Below are positions 6,312 through 14,534 of a stretch of 14,822 nucleotides of DNA, one piece after another. The DNA comes from an uncultured Acidaminococcus sp. (GTDB taxonomy: Bacteria > Bacillota > Negativicutes > Acidaminococcales > Acidaminococcaceae). Position 1 is the first letter of the stretch; every line of letters begins with the position of its first letter. The translations under genes were made by a program, and so were the position numbers. Below the pieces are notes generated by a model that was not told the DNA's origin, searched no databases, and saw only the letters and a program-made list of their open reading frames with translations. The stretch is taken from contig CAJMHI010000045.1 in NCBI GenBank assembly GCA_905213155.1, forward strand, positions 1 to 14,822, in the 5' to 3' direction.

Positions 6312-7319
6312 ATGGCGATTCCACTTGTAGTATGGGCGGCAGCCGGTATCGGCGCAGCTGGCATAAAATTATATATGGATGCGACCAGTGCGGAAAATAT
6401 GGTGAAAAATGCCATTGACCGGTACAATGAGGAACGGTTTAAATTTTATAAGGTGCTGGAACAGCTGATGCCAGAGGTAGAGGCTTTGGGACACTTGAAG
6501 CTGGATACCTGGAGCTGTTACAACAAGGTCTTTGCTATTTTGCAGCAAGTGGAAAATCCTCCTGGTCACTATACGTACAAAAGCCATAAGAATATGCACC
6601 TTTTGCACCACGATATCCGGAAATTGAAAAAAATTAGTGCCGTGGCAGAGCGCATCAAGGAGAAAAAACTGGATACGGAAGGCACCGGAATGCTTACAGT
6701 GGTAGCACTCCAGGGCGGGGCGGCCAGCTCTACCACACGGAATACCTTGGAAGCGGACGAGGACAAGCTGCTGGTGGAAACCATTATGGACCAGCCTTTG
6801 TACATTACGGAAGTCACCGCCCTTGATGAAATGAGCGTGTTGGAATCGGTAATGTGCTTTCCCAAGGTGCTGAAACCCGGTTATTTCCAAAATAAAGACG
6901 GGTCAAAAATGACCAAGGACGAGGCAGCTAAATTTAAATCAGAAACAGATGCCCAGTCGCTCCTCCTGGCCGATGCGGAAGCGCGGGGCATGCGGCTACA
7001 TGATGTGGTGACCCATGTGTATAAGACTATGCACGCCCTGAAATTAGAGCAGCATGAGCAGATTCTCCATCTTCAGGAGTTATTGAAAATAAAAAAAGAT
7101 TTTAACACTTTTACGCTGGAAGAAAAGGACCGGCTGAATTTTGCTGTGGCCCTTGGTTTTGTGTTGCGGGAACTGGCACGGACGGATATTGTGCTAAAAA
7201 ATGGCAGCATGGCCATTTTAAATCGTACAGGGCTGCGGGTGCCACTAGATAAGGCCCGGGACCTTTTACCCTTTGACAATGAAAAACTGCTGGATGACGA
7301 CGAGAAAACGTACACGTAA
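6312..7319 (+). CDS. Unknown membrane-anchored protein with glycine/alanine-rich N-terminal helix
   Basis: A 335-residue protein I do not recognise. Residues 4-21 form one hydrophobic, small-residue-rich helix (VVWAAAGIGAAGIKLYM) that looks like a glycine-zipper membrane anchor. No signal peptidase site follows. The rest is charged and largely helical: 26-83 (ERFKFYKVLEQLMPEVEALGHLK) and 92-122 look amphipathic or coiled. There is a small-residue patch GMLTVVALQGGAASSTT at 126-142, and the middle (150-215) is mixed. Helix 240-262 (MHALKLEQHEQILHLQELLKIKK) has coiled-coil character, and the tail is acidic (LLDDDEKTYT). The ATG at 6312 follows GGAAGGAGG and was chosen over any upstream in-frame start because the promoter at 6228-6256 lies between. 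It heads a tight gene run, 13 nt before a phosphohexomutase, but nothing ties it functionally to its neighbours. Confidence 0.72.
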   Translation: MAIPLVVWAAAGIGAAGIKLYMDATSAENMVKNAIDRYNEERFKFYKVLEQLMPEVEALGHLKLDTWSCYNKVFAILQQVENPPGHYTYKSHKNMHLLHHDIRKLKKISAVAERIKEKKLDTEGTGMLTVVALQGGAASSTTRNTLEADEDKLLVETIMDQPLYITEVTALDEMSVLESVMCFPKVLKPGYFQNKDGSKMTKDEAAKFKSETDAQSLLLADAEARGMRLHDVVTHVYKTMHALKLEQHEQILHLQELLKIKKDFNTFTLEEKDRLNFAVALGFVLRELARTDIVLKNGSMAILNRTGLRVPLDKARDLLPFDNEKLLDDDEKTYT

Positions 7320-7332
7320 CCAAAGGAGTACT

Positions 7333-8700
7333 ATGACAGTCGAAAAAAATGCATGTAAGGCATATGATATCCGGGGGATTTATCCTGAGGAAGTCAATGA
7401 AGAGCTGGCCTATCGGGTGGGGCGTGCACTGGTACAACAACTAAAGGCAAAAAAAGTCGTAGTGGGGCATGATATCCGGCTCAGTTCCCCCCAGCTGGCA
7501 GAAGCGGCCGTGAAAGGCATCCAGGATGCTGGCGCGGACGCTCTTTTTATCGGGCAGTGCGGCACGGAAATGATGTATTTTGCCACGGTGCACTGTGAGG
7601 CGGACGGCGGCATGATGATCACAGCCAGCCATAATCCCAAAGAATATAATGGCATCAAACTGGTTCGGGCAGGCGCCCGCCCCATTGCAGGAAACAGCGG
7701 GCTTATAGACCTTTACGCCATGGTAGCTGCAGAAGATTTTGAGCTGCGCTGTCCCAAAGCGCCAGCCCAGGGAAGAAAAGAAAATGTAGAGATTTTATCC
7801 AGTTATGTAGCCCATCTGCTTTCGTATATTGATCTGTCATCCATCAAACCATTTAAAATCGTGGCTAACCCAGGAAACGGGGCCGCTGGGATGGTGGTGC
7901 GGGAACTGGCAAAGTTTTTGCCCTGTCAGTTCTTTTTATGCAATGAAACACCGGATGGACAGTTTCCTAACGGTGTGCCCAATCCTCTTTTGCCAGAAAA
8001 CCGGGCGGCTACCAGTCAGGCTGTGAAACAAACTGGGGCTGATCTGGGGATTGCCTGGGACGGGGACTTTGATCGTTGCTTTTTCTTTGATGAAAACGGC
8101 CGCTTTATTGAAAGCTATTATTTGGTGGGGCTATTTGCCCAGTATTTTTTACAAATCCATCCAGGCAGTAAAATCTTGTACGATCCCCGCCTGCTTTGGA
8201 ATACAGAAGATATTATCGCCCGCTGTGACGGGATTCCGGTGCGCAGCCCTGGGGGCCACGCCTATATCAAAGAAACCATGCGCAAGTACGGGGTTATTTA
8301 CGGCGGCGAAATGAGCGCACACCATTATTTCCGGGACTTTTCCTACTGCGACAGCGGGATGATTCCGTGGCTGCTGCTTCTTTCAATCTTATCCGGCAGC
8401 AATCTCACGCTATCACAGATGGTGGATGCCCGTATGGGCGAATTCCCCTGCAGCGGAGAGATTAATATCCAAGTGGAAGATGCGGATGCCGTGCTGGATA
8501 AACTATCCAAACGGTTCGTTTCTGGAATCCAGGACCGGATGGACGGATTAAGTGTAGTTTATACAGAATGGCGGTTTAATCTGCGCAAATCTAACACGGA
8601 ACCCTTGGTACGGCTGAATATTGAAACCCGGGGAGATCGGGACCTATTACAACAAAAAGTGCGGGAAATGCTAATGCTGATTGGCGGTACGCAGGTATAA
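7333..8700 (+). CDS. manB: Phosphomannomutase/phosphoglucomutase
   Basis: A 455-residue cytosolic alpha-D-phosphohexomutase that interconverts hexose 6- and 1-phosphates, feeding GDP-mannose and/or UDP-glucose synthesis. All four family motifs are present in order: the phosphoserine loop TASHNP (97-102, S99), the Mg2+ loop DGDFDR (243-248), the sugar-specificity loop GEMSAH (325-330), and the phosphate-binding loop RKSNTEP (418-424). GEMSAHHYFRDF with the following CDSGMIPW closely resembles CpsG/ManB-type phosphomannomutases. Many such enzymes also use glucose phosphates, so the exact sugar is not settled. The ATG at 7333 has AAAGGAG at good spacing, so a longer in-frame reading from 7273 is rejected. 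It is followed 11 nt later by galE, consistent with nucleotide-sugar supply for cell-surface polysaccharide. Confidence 0.9.
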   Translation: MTVEKNACKAYDIRGIYPEEVNEELAYRVGRALVQQLKAKKVVVGHDIRLSSPQLAEAAVKGIQDAGADALFIGQCGTEMMYFATVHCEADGGMMITASHNPKEYNGIKLVRAGARPIAGNSGLIDLYAMVAAEDFELRCPKAPAQGRKENVEILSSYVAHLLSYIDLSSIKPFKIVANPGNGAAGMVVRELAKFLPCQFFLCNETPDGQFPNGVPNPLLPENRAATSQAVKQTGADLGIAWDGDFDRCFFFDENGRFIESYYLVGLFAQYFLQIHPGSKILYDPRLLWNTEDIIARCDGIPVRSPGGHAYIKETMRKYGVIYGGEMSAHHYFRDFSYCDSGMIPWLLLLSILSGSNLTLSQMVDARMGEFPCSGEINIQVEDADAVLDKLSKRFVSGIQDRMDGLSVVYTEWRFNLRKSNTEPLVRLNIETRGDRDLLQQKVREMLMLIGGTQV

Positions 8701-8711
8701 CGGGAGGAGCT

Positions 8712-9701
8712 ATGAATATTTTGGTAACCGGAGGAGCCGGATATATCGGATCCCACGTGGTGGAAGAACTTAAAACAGAGCAAATTACCCCTATCGTCTA
8801 TGACAATTTCAACACGGGACATGCAGATGCTGTCCCGGAGGATGTGCAATTGATTCAGGGAGATATTCATGACCGGAATTTCCTGGAACATGTGCTGGGG
8901 GAATATGAAATCGATGGCGTGATGCATTTTGCCGCCTCCAGTCAGGTGGGAGAATCTATGCAGGATCCGGCCAAATATTATTTCAATAATGTGGCCGGGA
9001 CGCTCAGCCTTTTAAATGCTATGCGCAGCGCTGGCGTGGACTGCCTGGTCTTTTCTTCCACGGCAGCGGTTTACGGTGAACCAGAACGAGTACCCATCAC
9101 CGAAAATATGCCGTTGCAGCCTACTAATGTGTACGGGTGGACTAAGCGCATGATTGAAAAGATGCTGGAAGATTACAGCCGTGCATATGAGCTGCGGTAT
9201 GTGGCCTTGCGGTACTTTAATGCGGCCGGCGCTTCCCTTTTGGGCAATATCGGGGAAGATCATCGGCCGGAAAGCCATTTGATCCCGTTGATTTTGCAGG
9301 CAGCCCTGGGCAAACGGGAGAGTGTATCCATTTTTGGGACCGATTACCCCACTGCGGATGGAACCTGTATCCGGGATTATATCCACGTAAAGGATCTGGC
9401 CAGCGCCCATGTCTTGGCGATGCAACACCTGCAAGGCGGCGGGGAAAGTAAATTCTACAATTTGGGTACGGAAAACGGGTTTTCCGTGCGGGAAATTATC
9501 CAGGTGGTACAACAGGTCACGGGACGGAAGTTTACTGTAATTGAAGCCGCAAGGCGCGCTGGAGATCCGGCTAAATTGATCGCCTCCTCGGAAAAAATCA
9601 AAAAGGAGCTGCACTGGCAACCCCAATACAGCGATATTCAGCGCATTGTCTCCACGGCATATCAATGGCATTCCAGCCATCCTGATGGCTATGCAGACTA
9701 G
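8712..9701 (+). CDS. galE: UDP-glucose 4-epimerase
   Basis: A 329-residue cytosolic NAD-dependent short-chain dehydrogenase/reductase that interconverts UDP-glucose and UDP-galactose. The N-terminal Rossmann motif GGAGYIGS spans residues 7-14. Catalytic residues sit in SSTAAVYGEP (T117 at the usual Ser/Thr position) and Y141-x3-K145 (YGWTK). LRYFNAAGA and the substrate-loop region DYPTADGTCIRDYIHVKDLA are characteristic of GalE. Length is typical (about 330). It starts 11 nt after the phosphohexomutase stop with GGGAGG as binding site, so the two are very likely one transcript. Activity on UDP-GlcNAc as well cannot be excluded from sequence. Confidence 0.93.
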   Translation: MNILVTGGAGYIGSHVVEELKTEQITPIVYDNFNTGHADAVPEDVQLIQGDIHDRNFLEHVLGEYEIDGVMHFAASSQVGESMQDPAKYYFNNVAGTLSLLNAMRSAGVDCLVFSSTAAVYGEPERVPITENMPLQPTNVYGWTKRMIEKMLEDYSRAYELRYVALRYFNAAGASLLGNIGEDHRPESHLIPLILQAALGKRESVSIFGTDYPTADGTCIRDYIHVKDLASAHVLAMQHLQGGGESKFYNLGTENGFSVREIIQVVQQVTGRKFTVIEAARRAGDPAKLIASSEKIKKELHWQPQYSDIQRIVSTAYQWHSSHPDGYAD

Positions 9702-9716
9702 CCAATAAGGTCGCGT

Positions 9717-11657
9717 ATGGATATTTTAGTGACTGTGGACGGCCTGAAAAAAAGCTTTGGCGTCCATGAAATTTTTCATGATGTGAGTTTTACTATCCGC
9801 GAAGGGGAAAAAACAGGCCTGGTAGGTGTTAACGGCAGCGGTAAAACCACGTTGCTGCAGTGTCTGCTGCATCCTGATTTTGCTGATGGGGGCACCGTGA
9901 AATTTGCGGGTGAACTACGGCTTGGTTATGTGGAACAGGGCTTTGACGATTTTAAGGAAGAGAACATCCAGGAATATATGCAGCATGCCTGCCCGGATAT
10001 TGTGACCTTGCGGGAGAAAATGCGCCAATTGGAAACTGCGAGCGGTACTCATAGCGGCGCTGCTCTGGAGAATATATTGGCACAATATGCCCGTACGGAA
10101 GCCCGCTATGCCCATCTGGACGGGTATCACTACGAAAGTAACATCAAGCGGGTGCTATTGGGATTGGGATATCCTGAAAGTACCTGGGATAATCGGGCGG
10201 ATAAGTTGTCCGGAGGACAGAAAACCAGACTCCAGCTGGCAGCAGCGCTGGTGAATCACCCGGACCTGTTGGTCTTGGACGAACCCACCAACCACCTGGA
10301 TATCGGCATGAGTGAGTGGCTGGAAACGTATCTGCGGGAATTTTCCGGCGGGGTTTTAGTCATCTCTCATGATCGGGCATTTTTGGACAATGTGGTGGAA
10401 AATGTGCTGGAGATGGAAGGCGGAACGCTCCATCGGTATAAGGGGAATTATTCCCATTACCTGGAACAAAAAGAAGTAGAAGTGCTGACACAGACCAGGG
10501 CTTACACGGCCCAGCAGGAGTACATTGCCCGGCAGGAAGCGTATATCCGCCGTTTCAAGGCGGGGATCAAAAGCAAAATGGCACGAGGCCGTAAGTCTCA
10601 GCTGGACCGTTTGGAACGCATTGAGGCCCCGGTAAAAAACGAAGAATTTTCCTTGCGCCTGCCGCACGCTGCAGAATGCGCAGAAAAAGTGATCCTGCTG
10701 GAACATTTGGACGCAGGATATCTTGGCAATCCCTTGCTGCATGACGTGGATCTGGTCTTACGCCGGGGAGAAAAGGTCGCTCTTATCGGGCCTAATGGCT
10801 GCGGCAAATCTACCCTGCTGAAAACCATACTGCAAGATATTCCGCCCCTTAAAGGAGAGGCAAAAATTGGTAACCGGGTAAGAATTGGCTATTTTTCCCA
10901 AACCTATGAACGGCTGGATGAAAGCCAGACTATTATGGAGAATTTCCTAACGGAATACGGTCTTACCGACGAGCAGACACGACGGCTCCTGGGGAGCATG
11001 CTGTTTCACGGGGATGATGTGTTTAAAGTTATCGGTTCTTTGTCCGGCGGGCAGAAGGCCCGGCTCGTTTTGTTGAAACTGGTGCTGGACGGAGCAAACT
11101 GCCTTTTATTGGATGAACCGACCAACCATTTGGATATTGTTGCCAAAGAAGCGGTGGAAGCAGCTTTGGAAACCTTTGACGGTACGGTGCTTTTGGTCAG
11201 CCACGATCGTTATTTAGTCAACGAAGTGGCGGATCGGATCTGGGCCGTGGAGGACCATCATGTAGTAGATTACAAAGGCAATTATGATTTTTATCTGGAA
11301 GAGCGGGAAAAGCGAAAAACTTCGCAGGATAAAATAAGTGCTCCTCCTCTGCAAAAAGAAAAGAAACCGAAACAGGAAAAACAAGCAGTTAAAGAGAAAA
11401 CATCTGCCAGAGAAAAACAAGTGCCGGCAAAACCAGCGTATTCACCGGAACAAGCAGAAAAACTCCTGCCTGAAGTGGAACTGAAAATAAGGGAGTATGA
11501 AGCGCTGCAAAAGGTGCTGAGTGAAAAAATTGCCGATCCTGCTAACCAGGCAAATTTGGAAACCAGTATGAGCTTGGCAGAAGAATATGCAGCCCAGCAA
11601 AAAATTCTAGATGGACTGATGGAGCAGTGGGAACAAGTTATGGAGAGCCTGGAGTGA
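9717..11657 (+). CDS. ABC-F family ATPase (Uup-like, ribosome-associated)
   Basis: A 646-residue protein with two ABC ATPase domains and no membrane segment, as in ABC-F translation factors that act on the ribosome. Domain 1 has Walker A GVNGSGKT (37-44), signature LSGGQKTR (164-171), Walker B with DEPTNHLD (188-195) and SHDR (217-220). Domain 2 has GPNGCGKST (358-366), LSGGQKAR (442-449), DEPTNHLD (466-473) and SHDR (495-498). The inter-domain linker (about 250-325) carries the basic helix KSKMARGRKSQLDRLERIE. A Lys/Glu-rich hinge (about 530-575) leads to a C-terminal coiled coil (about 576-645), as in Uup-type members. No feature marks it as an antibiotic-resistance type. The binding site is weak (AAGG), 15 nt after galE. 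The stop overlaps the next start. Confidence 0.92.
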   Translation: MDILVTVDGLKKSFGVHEIFHDVSFTIREGEKTGLVGVNGSGKTTLLQCLLHPDFADGGTVKFAGELRLGYVEQGFDDFKEENIQEYMQHACPDIVTLREKMRQLETASGTHSGAALENILAQYARTEARYAHLDGYHYESNIKRVLLGLGYPESTWDNRADKLSGGQKTRLQLAAALVNHPDLLVLDEPTNHLDIGMSEWLETYLREFSGGVLVISHDRAFLDNVVENVLEMEGGTLHRYKGNYSHYLEQKEVEVLTQTRAYTAQQEYIARQEAYIRRFKAGIKSKMARGRKSQLDRLERIEAPVKNEEFSLRLPHAAECAEKVILLEHLDAGYLGNPLLHDVDLVLRRGEKVALIGPNGCGKSTLLKTILQDIPPLKGEAKIGNRVRIGYFSQTYERLDESQTIMENFLTEYGLTDEQTRRLLGSMLFHGDDVFKVIGSLSGGQKARLVLLKLVLDGANCLLLDEPTNHLDIVAKEAVEAALETFDGTVLLVSHDRYLVNEVADRIWAVEDHHVVDYKGNYDFYLEEREKRKTSQDKISAPPLQKEKKPKQEKQAVKEKTSAREKQVPAKPAYSPEQAEKLLPEVELKIREYEALQKVLSEKIADPANQANLETSMSLAEEYAAQQKILDGLMEQWEQVMESLE

Positions 11658-12355
11658 TGGAAAAACTTACCCTTGAAACGTTTCTTGTCCGGCTTCAGCA
11701 GTGGCACGGAGAAGGTGCTTTCAATCCCTGGGGGGAATATGATCCAACGTGCGATATTGGCCCGGAGGCGCCGGTCATTCGTGTTGCCAATCTTAGGCAG
11801 TACCTGACACTGCGGCAAGAGGCAAAATTTCTTTTTATTGCAGAAGGACTAGGCTACCAGGGGGGACATTTTTCCGGGATGGCGATGACCAGTGAACGCA
11901 TCCTGCTGGGATTTCATCCTGGAGTGCGGCCGGAAGCCGTACTGGGGGAGGGCTGGGACTATCGCCGTACCAGTAATCCCATGAGCACCCTGCTGAATCA
12001 AAAACAGCGGGAAGAAGGATTCAATGAGCCTACGGCGACCATCATGTGGGGTGAATTGGCGCGGCAGAAACTGCTACCCTTTCAAACCATTCTGTGGAAT
12101 ATTTTTCCATTTCACCCGTTTAAGACCACCGGTATTCTGACCAACCGCACACCTACCGGTGCGGAACTGGATCAAGGCATTGTCTTTGCCAAGATGCTTC
12201 TTGCCCTGCGTCCCGGGATGCGGGTCATCGCCATCGGGCGCAAAAGCGAGGAAACCTTGAAAAAATACGGCGTCTCCTGCAGCCCGGTGCCCCATCCTTC
12301 TATGGGCGGCGCCAACCGGTTTCGGGCTGCGCTGTCCCAATTATTTGCGGAATGA
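11657..12355 (+). CDS. Uracil-DNA-glycosylase-superfamily protein
   Basis: A 232-residue soluble protein. It shows the two landmark sites of the uracil-DNA glycosylase fold: FIAEGLGYQGGHFSG (60-74), corresponding to the GEAPG-type motif that contacts the base and water, and the C-terminal HPS motif (VPHPSMGGANRF, 211-222). WNIFPFHPF (147-155) corresponds to the motif lining the uracil pocket. The first motif has a Gly-Leu-Gly rather than the usual Ala/Gly-Pro-Gly, so it is a divergent member and damaged-base activity is inferred. The ATG shares its first base with the TGA of the ABC-F gene (TGATG), indicating translational coupling. A longer in-frame start at 11627 is less likely because it lies well inside the previous gene. 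A role in base-excision repair would be unrelated to its neighbours. Confidence 0.82.
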   Translation: MEKLTLETFLVRLQQWHGEGAFNPWGEYDPTCDIGPEAPVIRVANLRQYLTLRQEAKFLFIAEGLGYQGGHFSGMAMTSERILLGFHPGVRPEAVLGEGWDYRRTSNPMSTLLNQKQREEGFNEPTATIMWGELARQKLLPFQTILWNIFPFHPFKTTGILTNRTPTGAELDQGIVFAKMLLALRPGMRVIAIGRKSEETLKKYGVSCSPVPHPSMGGANRFRAALSQLFAE

Positions 12356-12400
12356 TGCGCAGAAAAGAAAGTTGCGGAACGAAGTAGATAAGGAGCCACT

Positions 12401-13168
12401 ATGAAAAGTACCTTGGCATCCATGAATAAGGAGCAGGTGTTAAAAATTGCCCTGACGGCGGGGAAACTGCTGTTGATTAGCGGCGCCGAAACCTATCGGG
12501 TGGAAGACACTATGCTCAGGATCTGCCATGAAGGTGGTATGCACAACATTGCGGCGTACTGTACCCCTTCCTTGATTATGATCGGGGAAGAAACCATGGA
12601 AGGGGCCAACCTGATGTATCGGGTGGGACATCGTGGTACGGATCTTAATATGATCAGCGAAGTCAACGAAATGAGTTTTACTATGCCAAGCTGGGGCAAA
12701 AGCTTCCAGGACACCATGGCAATTTTTAATGAAAAAACTCATCGCAAACCTCGCCCTGCCTGGCAGGATGTGTGCTGGACCGGCATGGCAGGCGCATTTT
12801 ATGCGGTGGTGGTGGGAGGCGGCGTACTGGAATTTTTTGTAGCTCTCGCTGGGTCTTTGCTTTCCGCAGGATTTGTGAAAGCGATGAGTCCGTTTCATCC
12901 GTCGGATTTTTGGGCTACGACACTCAGCGGAGCCATTGTCTGTACTTTGACCGTAGTATTGCGGAATTTCTTCCCTGACCTTGTGATGGAGCAGGCCATC
13001 GCCGGCGGGATCATGCCCTATTTGCCCGGCATGGCATTTACCAATGGGATCCGGGACCTAATGGCCGGGGATCTGCTCAGTGGTACCTGCCGCATTGGAG
13101 AAGCGTTGTTCTTGGTAGGCGGCATTGCCATCGGCATTGCTACGGTACTGGGCATCTTATATATGTAA
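12401..13168 (+). CDS. Threonine/serine exporter family protein, YjjP-like half (ThrE N-terminal domain)
   Basis: A 255-residue membrane protein equivalent to the N-terminal part of ThrE and to E. coli YjjP (DUF1212, PF06738). The soluble N-terminal domain has SGAETYRVEDTM (27-38). About five membrane segments occupy residues 125-255. The diagnostic block IMPYLPGMAFTNGIRDLMAGDLLSG lies at 204-228. The ATG at 12401 has AAGGAG 5 nt upstream. It is followed 10 nt later by the matching YjjB-like half, and the two presumably form one transporter in the inner membrane. ThrE exports threonine and serine; E. coli YjjP/YjjB has been linked to succinate export. The substrate here is therefore open. Confidence 0.9.
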   Translation: MKSTLASMNKEQVLKIALTAGKLLLISGAETYRVEDTMLRICHEGGMHNIAAYCTPSLIMIGEETMEGANLMYRVGHRGTDLNMISEVNEMSFTMPSWGKSFQDTMAIFNEKTHRKPRPAWQDVCWTGMAGAFYAVVVGGGVLEFFVALAGSLLSAGFVKAMSPFHPSDFWATTLSGAIVCTLTVVLRNFFPDLVMEQAIAGGIMPYLPGMAFTNGIRDLMAGDLLSGTCRIGEALFLVGGIAIGIATVLGILYM

Positions 13169-13178
13169 GGAGACGAAG

Positions 13179-13694
13179 ATGGGTGAATTGCCTGTAGTGC
13201 TTGTCATTGTCATCAAAACCATCGCCTCCTTTTTCGGAACGCTGGCTTTTGCCAAAATGTTTCAATGCCCGCCTTCCTGCTTGTACAAAACCGGCTTTGC
13301 CGGGATGGTGGGCTTTGGGGTGTATATTTCTCTATTAAGCGGCCTGGGATTAAGTTCTATGCTTTCTAACTTTGCCGGCACGGTGGCTTTTTCTATTGTT
13401 AGCGAATTGTTTGCCCGGTGGTATCATCAGCCCGTACCGATTTTTTCCGTTCCTGCGGCCATTACCCTGGTGCCTGGACTGCCGCTGTACCGGGCTATGA
13501 ATTACATTATGCTGGATTCTTACAGCATGGGCATGCATACTTTTATGGGGGCGGCACTGGATGCTACGGCGATTGCCATGGGTATTCTGTTGGTCTCCGG
13601 CCTGGCCAAAGTTGTCAAAACCAGCAAGCGCCTCTACCGAGACCAGCGGGAAAAAAGCCGGTTGGAGCAAAAAAAGTTCTGTAATCGATTATAG
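13179..13694 (+). CDS. Threonine/serine exporter family protein, YjjB-like half (ThrE C-terminal domain)
   Basis: A 171-residue protein with four to five membrane segments, matching the small ThrE C-terminal/YjjB module (DUF3815, PF12821). The conserved stretch PIFSVPAAITLVPGLPLYRAMNY (87-109) is the family signature. The tail after residue 146 is basic and likely cytoplasmic (KTSKRLYRDQREKSRLEQKK). The ATG at 13179 is served by AAGGAG (13167-13172), which overlaps the stop codon of the YjjP-like gene, so the pair is co-translated closely. A longer in-frame reading from 13125 would lie inside the previous gene and is rejected. It is the last gene of the run, since a new promoter begins 3 nt after its stop. 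I see no terminator between. Confidence 0.9.
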   Translation: MGELPVVLVIVIKTIASFFGTLAFAKMFQCPPSCLYKTGFAGMVGFGVYISLLSGLGLSSMLSNFAGTVAFSIVSELFARWYHQPVPIFSVPAAITLVPGLPLYRAMNYIMLDSYSMGMHTFMGAALDATAIAMGILLVSGLAKVVKTSKRLYRDQREKSRLEQKKFCNRL

Positions 13695-13696
13695 TA

Positions 13697-13724
13697 TTGA
13701 CGTACAGCAATAACGGCCTATAAA
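13697..13724 (+). promoter_or_regulatory. Promoter for the TRIC/UPF0126 gene
   Basis: TTGACG (13697-13702) and TATAAA (13719-13724) are separated by 16 nt, with the start codon 25 nt beyond the -10 box. It begins immediately after the upstream stop, giving the following gene a very short leader of its own. Confidence 0.65.
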
Positions 13725-13748
13725 AGCGATTTGTACAGGAGATGAGAA

Positions 13749-14417
13749 ATGGAATCAGTCTGGTGGCTGGTCTTTGATCTGTTGGGAACGGCGGCGTTTG
13801 CCATATCCGGTGCTTTTGCGGCAATCTCCCGGAGAATGGATCTGTTTGGTATTTTTGTGTTAAGTAGCGTGACCGCCGTAGGCGGAGGTGTATTGCGGGA
13901 TGTGCTATTGGGGCGAATCCCTCCTGCTTTTTTCCGTACCAGTATTTATTTCTGGATTATCACAGGTTCTATTCTTCTTACAGCGCTGCCGCTGCGGTAT
14001 TTGCCCCGCCATACCCGGCGCCGCTTTATGGGAAAATTTTTCTCTTTGTATCTGGCCAGTGACGCTGTGGGGCTGGGTTCTTTTACGGTAACGGGAACCT
14101 GGCTGGGCTGTTATTGTTACCCGGATTACTGGATCCTGGCCATTACGTTGGGTGTCCTTACCGCTGTGGGCGGCGGGGTGCTGCGGGATGTACTGGCGGG
14201 AAAAATCCCCGGCGTTCTCCGTAAGGACGTTTATGCCACCGCATCCCTTGCGGGCAGTGCTTTTTTGTATCTTGCACTGGCGCTCTTTAAGCTGCCGTTA
14301 ACGGCTGCTGCGGTAGGGGCTTTTTTGCTCACGGTAGTGATCCGGCTCACCGCGATCCGTTTCCATTTGAATATTCCCAAGGTGCGAAAAAAAGGGGAGC
14401 GGGAGCCTCTTTCCTGA
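13749..14417 (+). CDS. TRIC cation-channel family membrane protein (UPF0126, YicG/YadS-like)
   Basis: A 222-residue inner-membrane protein with about seven hydrophobic segments. It is built from two tandem copies of the UPF0126/TRIC domain (PF03458). Each copy carries the same block: TAVGGGVLRDVLLGRIPPAF in the first half and TAVGGGVLRDVLAGKIPGVL in the second, about 100 residues apart. Prokaryotic TRIC proteins are trimeric cation channels; other members are annotated as glycine transporters, so the cargo is not decided by sequence. The C-terminal tail is basic (NIPKVRKKGERE). The ATG has AGGAG 7 nt upstream. It lies downstream of the split exporter genes but has its own promoter. Confidence 0.9.
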   Translation: MESVWWLVFDLLGTAAFAISGAFAAISRRMDLFGIFVLSSVTAVGGGVLRDVLLGRIPPAFFRTSIYFWIITGSILLTALPLRYLPRHTRRRFMGKFFSLYLASDAVGLGSFTVTGTWLGCYCYPDYWILAITLGVLTAVGGGVLRDVLAGKIPGVLRKDVYATASLAGSAFLYLALALFKLPLTAAAVGAFLLTVVIRLTAIRFHLNIPKVRKKGEREPLS

Positions 14418-14431
14418 TTTGTTGTTCTGCC

Positions 14432-14462
14432 AACTGTTACTGCAGACAGTTTGTTCTATACT
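14432..14462 (+). promoter_or_regulatory. Ferredoxin promoter with overlapping palindrome
   Basis: A TATACT -10 box (14457-14462) is 73 nt before the ferredoxin ATG. The -35 position holds only a weak CTGTTA. An inverted repeat AACTGT-8 nt-ACAGTT (14432-14451), with CTGCAG inside it, covers the -35 position and most of the spacer. A regulator binding there would control ferredoxin expression. The combination of poor -35 and palindrome fits a regulated promoter, but this is inference. Confidence 0.45.
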
Positions 14463-14473
14463 ATAGTTAAAAG

Positions 14474-14513
14474 AGGACCCGCGGTAAGCCTTCAGGGAAA
14501 GGCGTGGGGTCCT
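14474..14513 (+). promoter_or_regulatory. Stem-loop in the ferredoxin mRNA leader
   Basis: AGGACCC (14474-14480) pairs with GGGTCCT (14507-14513), and inside it GCCTT (14488-14492) pairs with AAGGC (14499-14503) around a 6-nt loop. It starts just after the expected transcript start and ends 8 nt before the purine-rich binding site. No T-run follows, so it is not a terminator. Confidence 0.5.
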
Positions 14514-14534
14514 GGAGTAAGGGGAGGTCATAGT

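Noticed and set aside
14418..14431. A terminator directly after the TRIC gene
   Set aside because: Only a short imperfect GC-rich pairing around 14395-14415 is present, inside the coding end, with no T-run.
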